From positions 90,059-154,058 of the forward strand of contig JACKAT010000008.1 of assembly GCA_020634935.1 (NCBI GenBank): a stretch of 64,000 nt of DNA. The letters are read 5' to 3'. The DNA is from Anaerolineales bacterium. Lineage in GTDB: Bacteria > Chloroflexota > Anaerolineae > 4572-78 > J111. The translations under genes were made by a program, and so were the position numbers. Positions 60,592-64,000 of the stretch are shown here, piece by piece. Within the stretch, counting starts at the first letter, position 1. Every line of letters begins with the position of its first letter. The notes under the pieces were generated by a model that saw only the letters and a program-made list of their open reading frames with translations, did not search any database and had not been told where the DNA came from.

Positions 60592-60975
60592 ATGAATATC
60601 GATGCCAGCGCCAAATATTTGGAAAGCCACGAGTGGTCCCGCCAAGAAGGTGATGTGATTGTGTGCGGGATTAGCGACCACGCCCAGGAGAGCCTGAGCG
60701 ACGTGGTCTACGTTGAACTGCCGGAAGTCGGCGCCACCTTTAGCAAGGGCGATGTCTTCGGCGTCGTCGAATCGGTCAAGGCCGCCAGCGACCTGTATAT
60801 GTCGATGGACGGCGAGATTGTCGCCATCAACGAGGTTCTGGAAGACGAGCCGGAACTCATCAACAGCGACCCCTACGGCACCTGGCTAATCAAATTCAAA
60901 CCCTCCGACCCCGGCCAGTGGGACGACCTGCTCACTCCCGACGAGTATCAAGCCGTCGCCGAAGCCGACGAGTAA
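60592..60975 (+). CDS. gcvH: glycine cleavage H protein
   Basis: 127 residues, the normal length. The lipoyl-attachment Lys is K63 in GVVESVKAASD, flanked by the usual two Glu/Asp-rich turns. The lipoyl arm shuttles the aminomethyl group between P, T and L proteins. AAAGGAG lies before the ATG. Confidence 0.98.
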   Translation: MNIDASAKYLESHEWSRQEGDVIVCGISDHAQESLSDVVYVELPEVGATFSKGDVFGVVESVKAASDLYMSMDGEIVAINEVLEDEPELINSDPYGTWLIKFKPSDPGQWDDLLTPDEYQAVAEADE

Positions 60976-61072
60976 ATAAAAATTAGGACTTAGGAATTAG
61001 GAATTAGGAATTAAACATTAGACGGTGACGCCGTCTCCCCTACTCCCTACTTCCTACTCCCTACTCCTTATC
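60976..61072. repeat. STRR-like repeat (TTAGGAATTAGGAATT and CCCTACTCCCTACTTCC units)
   Basis: Two sets of direct repeats with a small GACGGTGACGCCGTC palindrome between them, in the spacer between gcvH and gcvP. Confidence 0.7.
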
Positions 61073-61086
61073 TTCAGGAGAAACAA

Positions 61087-63996
61087 ATGACCTATCCCAC
61101 CGACTCCCCTCGCAGCCTGCTCAACCCCATCGACACCTTCGCCCCGCGCCATCTTGGCCCGAGGCCGGCCGATGTGGAGCAGATGCTTGAATTGTTAGCG
61201 GTTAGCTCGCTGGACGAGCTAATCTACCAAACCATTCCCGATTCGATCCGGCTGGCCGCGCCGCTGCGCCTGCCGCCGGCCCGCACCGAGTCGGAAGTGA
61301 TCGCCGACTTGCGCGAGCTGGCGACGATGAACCAGGTTTATCGCTCGTTTATCGGTATGGGCTACGCCAACTGCCTGGTACCGCCGGTCATCCAGCGCAA
61401 CATTCTGGAGAACCCCGGCTGGTACACCCAATACACCCCCTACCAGGCCGAGATTGCCCAGGGCCGGCTGGAAGCGCTGCTCAACTTCCAAACGATGATC
61501 GGCGACCTGACCGGCATGGCCATCGCCAACGCCTCCCTGCTGGATGAAGGCACCGCCGCCGCCGAGGCCATGACCCTGTGCCAGCGGGCCATGCCCCGCA
61601 AATCGACGGCCAACACCTTCTTTGTCTCCGACCTATGCCACCCCCAAACCATCGCCCTGGTTCAGACCCGGGCCGAGGCGCTGGGCATCGAGGTCATCGT
61701 CGGCGACTACACCCAGTACAACGTCAGCCCGGCCACCTTTGGCGTGCTGCTGCAATACCCGGCCACCGGCGGCGCGATTTTGGATTACGAACCGTTCTGC
61801 CGCCAGGCCCGCGCCGCCGGCGCGCTGGTGGTCATCGCCGCCGACCTGCTGGCCCTGACCCTGCTGCGCCCGCCCGGCGAATTCGGGGCCGATGTCGTGG
61901 TCGGCAACAGCCAGCGCTTTGGCGTGCCGCTGGGCTACGGCGGGCCGCACGCCGCCTTTATGGCCACCAAAGACGAACACAAACGGCTCATGCCGGGCCG
62001 GCTGGTGGGCGTCTCCAAGGACAGCACCGGTAAACCGGCCCTGCGGCTGGCCCTGCAAACCCGCGAGCAGCACATTCGCCGCGACAAAGCCACCAGCAAC
62101 ATCTGCACCGCCCAAGTGCTGCTGGCCATTATGGCCTCGATGTATGGCGTCTACCACGGCCCCGCCGGCCTGACCCGTATTGCCCGGCGGGTGCAACTGT
62201 TGACCGGCGTTCTGGCCAAGGGCTTGCAGCAGTTGGGCTACAGTCTGGACAGCGCGACCGTGTTCGACACCCTGAAAATCAGCGGCGGGCCATACGACCA
62301 GGCCGCGCTCATCGACCGGGCCTTAGCCCGCCGGATCAATTTGCGCCGGTATGACGACGGCGCGGTCGGCGTGGCGCTGGACGAAGCGACCACGTTGCAA
62401 GATTTGAACGACCTGTTTGAGATATTCGGCGCGGCCCTGGGCCAGATTGACCCGGAGGCGCTGGCCGAGCAGGTCGAGACCGGCTACAGCGGCATCCACG
62501 GGCGCACCAGCTCCTTTATGACCCACCCCGTCTTTCACCGCTGCCACTCCGAAACCGAGATGCTGCGCTACATCCACCAACTGCAAGGCCGCGACCTGTC
62601 GCTGGCCTTCTCGATGATCCCGCTCGGCTCCTGCACCATGAAGCTGAACGCCACCACCGAAATGCTGCCGATCACCTGGCCGGAGTTCGCCAACCTGCAC
62701 CCCTTTGCTCCAGCGGAACAGGCCGAAGGCTACCAACTGCTGTTCGAGGACCTGGAAGCGTGGCTGGCCGAAATTACCGGCCTGGCCGGCATATCGCTGC
62801 AACCCAACGCCGGCTCGCAGGGCGAGTACGCCGGGCTGCTGACCATCCGGGCCTACCATCGCGCCAGCGGCCAGAGCCATCGCCGCGTGTGCCTGATCCC
62901 CAGTTCGGCCCACGGCACCAACCCGGCCAGCGCGGTGATGGCCGGCATGGACGTGGTGGTGGTGCAATGCGACTCCGACGGCAATATTGACGTGGACGAT
63001 CTGCGGGCCAAGGCCGACCAGCATCGCGATAACCTGGCCGCGCTGATGGTCACCTACCCCTCCACCCACGGCGTGTTCGAGACCGCCATTCACGACATGT
63101 GCGCCATCATCCACGACTGCGGCGGGCAGGTTTACATGGACGGCGCTAACATGAACGCCCAGGTCGGCCTGTGCAGCCCCGGCAGCATCGGGGCCGATGT
63201 CTGCCACCTCAACCTGCACAAGACCTTCTGCATTCCGCACGGCGGCGGCGGGCCGGGCGTCGGGCCGATTGCCGTGGCCGAACATCTGCGGCCGTTTTTG
63301 CCCGGCAGCGCCGTGGTCCCCCACGTCGGCGGCGAGCGCAGCCTGGGGACGATTGCCGCCGCGCCGTGGGGCAGCCCCGGCATCCTGCCCATCTCCTACG
63401 CCTACATCGCCATGATGGGGGCCGAGGGGCTGACCGACGCCAGCCGCATCGCCATTCTCAACGCCAACTACATCGCCCAGCGGCTGGAACCGTATTACCC
63501 GGTGCTGTATAAAGGCGCTATTGGCCGGGTGGCCCACGAGTGCATCATCGACCTGCGCCACTTCAAGCACGAGGCCGGCATCGAGGTTGAGGACGTGGCC
63601 AAGCGGCTGATCGACTACGGCTTCCACGCCCCGACCATGTCCTTTCCGGTCGCCGGCACGCTTATGATCGAGCCGACCGAAAGCGAGTCCAAGGCCGAAC
63701 TGGACCGCTTCTGCGAGGCCATGATTGCCATCCGCCACGAAATCGAGGCCGTGGCCACGGGCCAGCTGGACCCAACCGACAACCCGCTCAAGAACGCCCC
63801 CCACTCGGCCGAGGTCATCACCGCCGCCGAGTGGTCCCACCCCTACTCCCGCGAGCAAGCCGCCTACCCGGCCCCGTGGGTCAAAGAAGCCAAGTTCTGG
63901 CCCTTTGTCTCCCGCATCGACAACGTCTACGGCGACCGTCATCTATTTTGCGTGTGCGTGCCGCTGGACAGTTACGCGCCGGTGGAGGTCGGCTAA
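61087..63996 (+). CDS. gcvP: glycine dehydrogenase (decarboxylating), full-length P protein
   Basis: 969 residues, complete within the window, combining the two P-protein halves that many bacteria encode separately. The N-terminal half starts FAPRHLGPRPADVEQML. The C-terminal half carries the PLP-binding Lys K712 in NLHKTFCIPHGGGGPG. It decarboxylates glycine and loads the aminomethyl group on GcvH. TTCAGGAG precedes the ATG. The L protein (lpd) is not in the window. Confidence 0.98.
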   Translation: MTYPTDSPRSLLNPIDTFAPRHLGPRPADVEQMLELLAVSSLDELIYQTIPDSIRLAAPLRLPPARTESEVIADLRELATMNQVYRSFIGMGYANCLVPPVIQRNILENPGWYTQYTPYQAEIAQGRLEALLNFQTMIGDLTGMAIANASLLDEGTAAAEAMTLCQRAMPRKSTANTFFVSDLCHPQTIALVQTRAEALGIEVIVGDYTQYNVSPATFGVLLQYPATGGAILDYEPFCRQARAAGALVVIAADLLALTLLRPPGEFGADVVVGNSQRFGVPLGYGGPHAAFMATKDEHKRLMPGRLVGVSKDSTGKPALRLALQTREQHIRRDKATSNICTAQVLLAIMASMYGVYHGPAGLTRIARRVQLLTGVLAKGLQQLGYSLDSATVFDTLKISGGPYDQAALIDRALARRINLRRYDDGAVGVALDEATTLQDLNDLFEIFGAALGQIDPEALAEQVETGYSGIHGRTSSFMTHPVFHRCHSETEMLRYIHQLQGRDLSLAFSMIPLGSCTMKLNATTEMLPITWPEFANLHPFAPAEQAEGYQLLFEDLEAWLAEITGLAGISLQPNAGSQGEYAGLLTIRAYHRASGQSHRRVCLIPSSAHGTNPASAVMAGMDVVVVQCDSDGNIDVDDLRAKADQHRDNLAALMVTYPSTHGVFETAIHDMCAIIHDCGGQVYMDGANMNAQVGLCSPGSIGADVCHLNLHKTFCIPHGGGGPGVGPIAVAEHLRPFLPGSAVVPHVGGERSLGTIAAAPWGSPGILPISYAYIAMMGAEGLTDASRIAILNANYIAQRLEPYYPVLYKGAIGRVAHECIIDLRHFKHEAGIEVEDVAKRLIDYGFHAPTMSFPVAGTLMIEPTESESKAELDRFCEAMIAIRHEIEAVATGQLDPTDNPLKNAPHSAEVITAAEWSHPYSREQAAYPAPWVKEAKFWPFVSRIDNVYGDRHLFCVCVPLDSYAPVEVG

Positions 63997-64000
63997 CGCT

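Noticed and set aside
62323..63942. 539-codon minus-strand open frame opposite gcvP
   Set aside because: Antisense shadow of a GC-rich conserved gene; no start context and His/Gly/Asp-rich composition typical of reverse frames.

Overview
The window looks like a chromosomal segment of a Chloroflexota bacterium (Anaerolineae/Caldilineae-like). This is inferred from style, not from a marker-gene tree. The supporting signs are a moderately GC-rich genome, a lipoprotein solute-binding protein with a long Ala/Glu/Pro linker, LysM and lamin-tail domains on Thr/Pro-rich surface proteins, large GAF-domain kinases, and spacers packed with short direct and inverted repeats.

Region 1 (1-33.5 kb) is a large catabolic island for sugars or sugar-derived compounds. 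On the plus strand it starts with a partial Gfo/Idh/MocA dehydrogenase (divergent), a GntR/FCD regulator, a GlcD-like FAD oxidase, a GlcF-like partner that has lost nearly all its cysteines, a sugar epimerase, a Tm-1-like (UPF0261) protein and a creatininase-family hydrolase. A minus-strand block (8.3-16.7 kb) follows. It holds an FGGY kinase, a second FadR-type GntR regulator, a fumarylacetoacetase-fold enzyme, a cyclase-family hydrolase, a four-subunit molybdenum hydroxylase whose large subunit is split in two (order F-S-L-M, as in nicotinate dehydrogenase), and an EthD-like protein. The plus-strand block (17.3-33.5 kb) holds an ABC sugar importer (a solute-binding lipoprotein made of two nearly identical tandem domains, two permeases, two ATPases), a small membrane protein, two more TIM-barrel isomerases, a PEP-hydrolase-family TIM barrel, a cupin, xylose isomerase, a second xylose-isomerase-like enzyme and xylulokinase. 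Together these import a carbohydrate, isomerise or oxidise it, and phosphorylate the product. D-xylose use is clear. The other substrates are not identifiable from sequence alone.

Region 2 (33.6-37.6 kb) holds a HepT/MntA toxin-antitoxin pair and a tungstate importer operon (modE-like regulator, LysM-TupA fusion, TupB, TupC) with a ModE-type operator in front of tupA. Tungsten or molybdenum uptake fits the molybdenum hydroxylase upstream.

Region 3 (37.6-47.4 kb) is a two-component signalling island: one receiver-only regulator facing left, then a GAF-GAF kinase with its LuxR-type regulator, a sensorless kinase, a REC-PAS-kinase-REC hybrid and an 1100-residue multi-GAF kinase.

Region 4 (47.6-58.8 kb) is housekeeping and envelope: rplI, an orphan CpaF/TadA ATPase, a three-repeat secreted protein, a glutaredoxin-like protein, a LysM/lamin-tail membrane protein, PadR with its HAAS-domain membrane partner, an EEP-family hydrolase, a metallophosphoesterase, a PIG-L deacetylase and an M20 dipeptidase.

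Region 5 (58.9-64 kb) is the glycine cleavage operon gcvT-gcvH-gcvP, preceded by a tandem glycine riboswitch and an intrinsic terminator.

Many spacers carry repeats: two tandem arrays (20-21 bp and 41 bp units), several dispersed inverted-repeat families present in two to four copies, and STRR-like directly repeated oligomers folded into imperfect hairpins.
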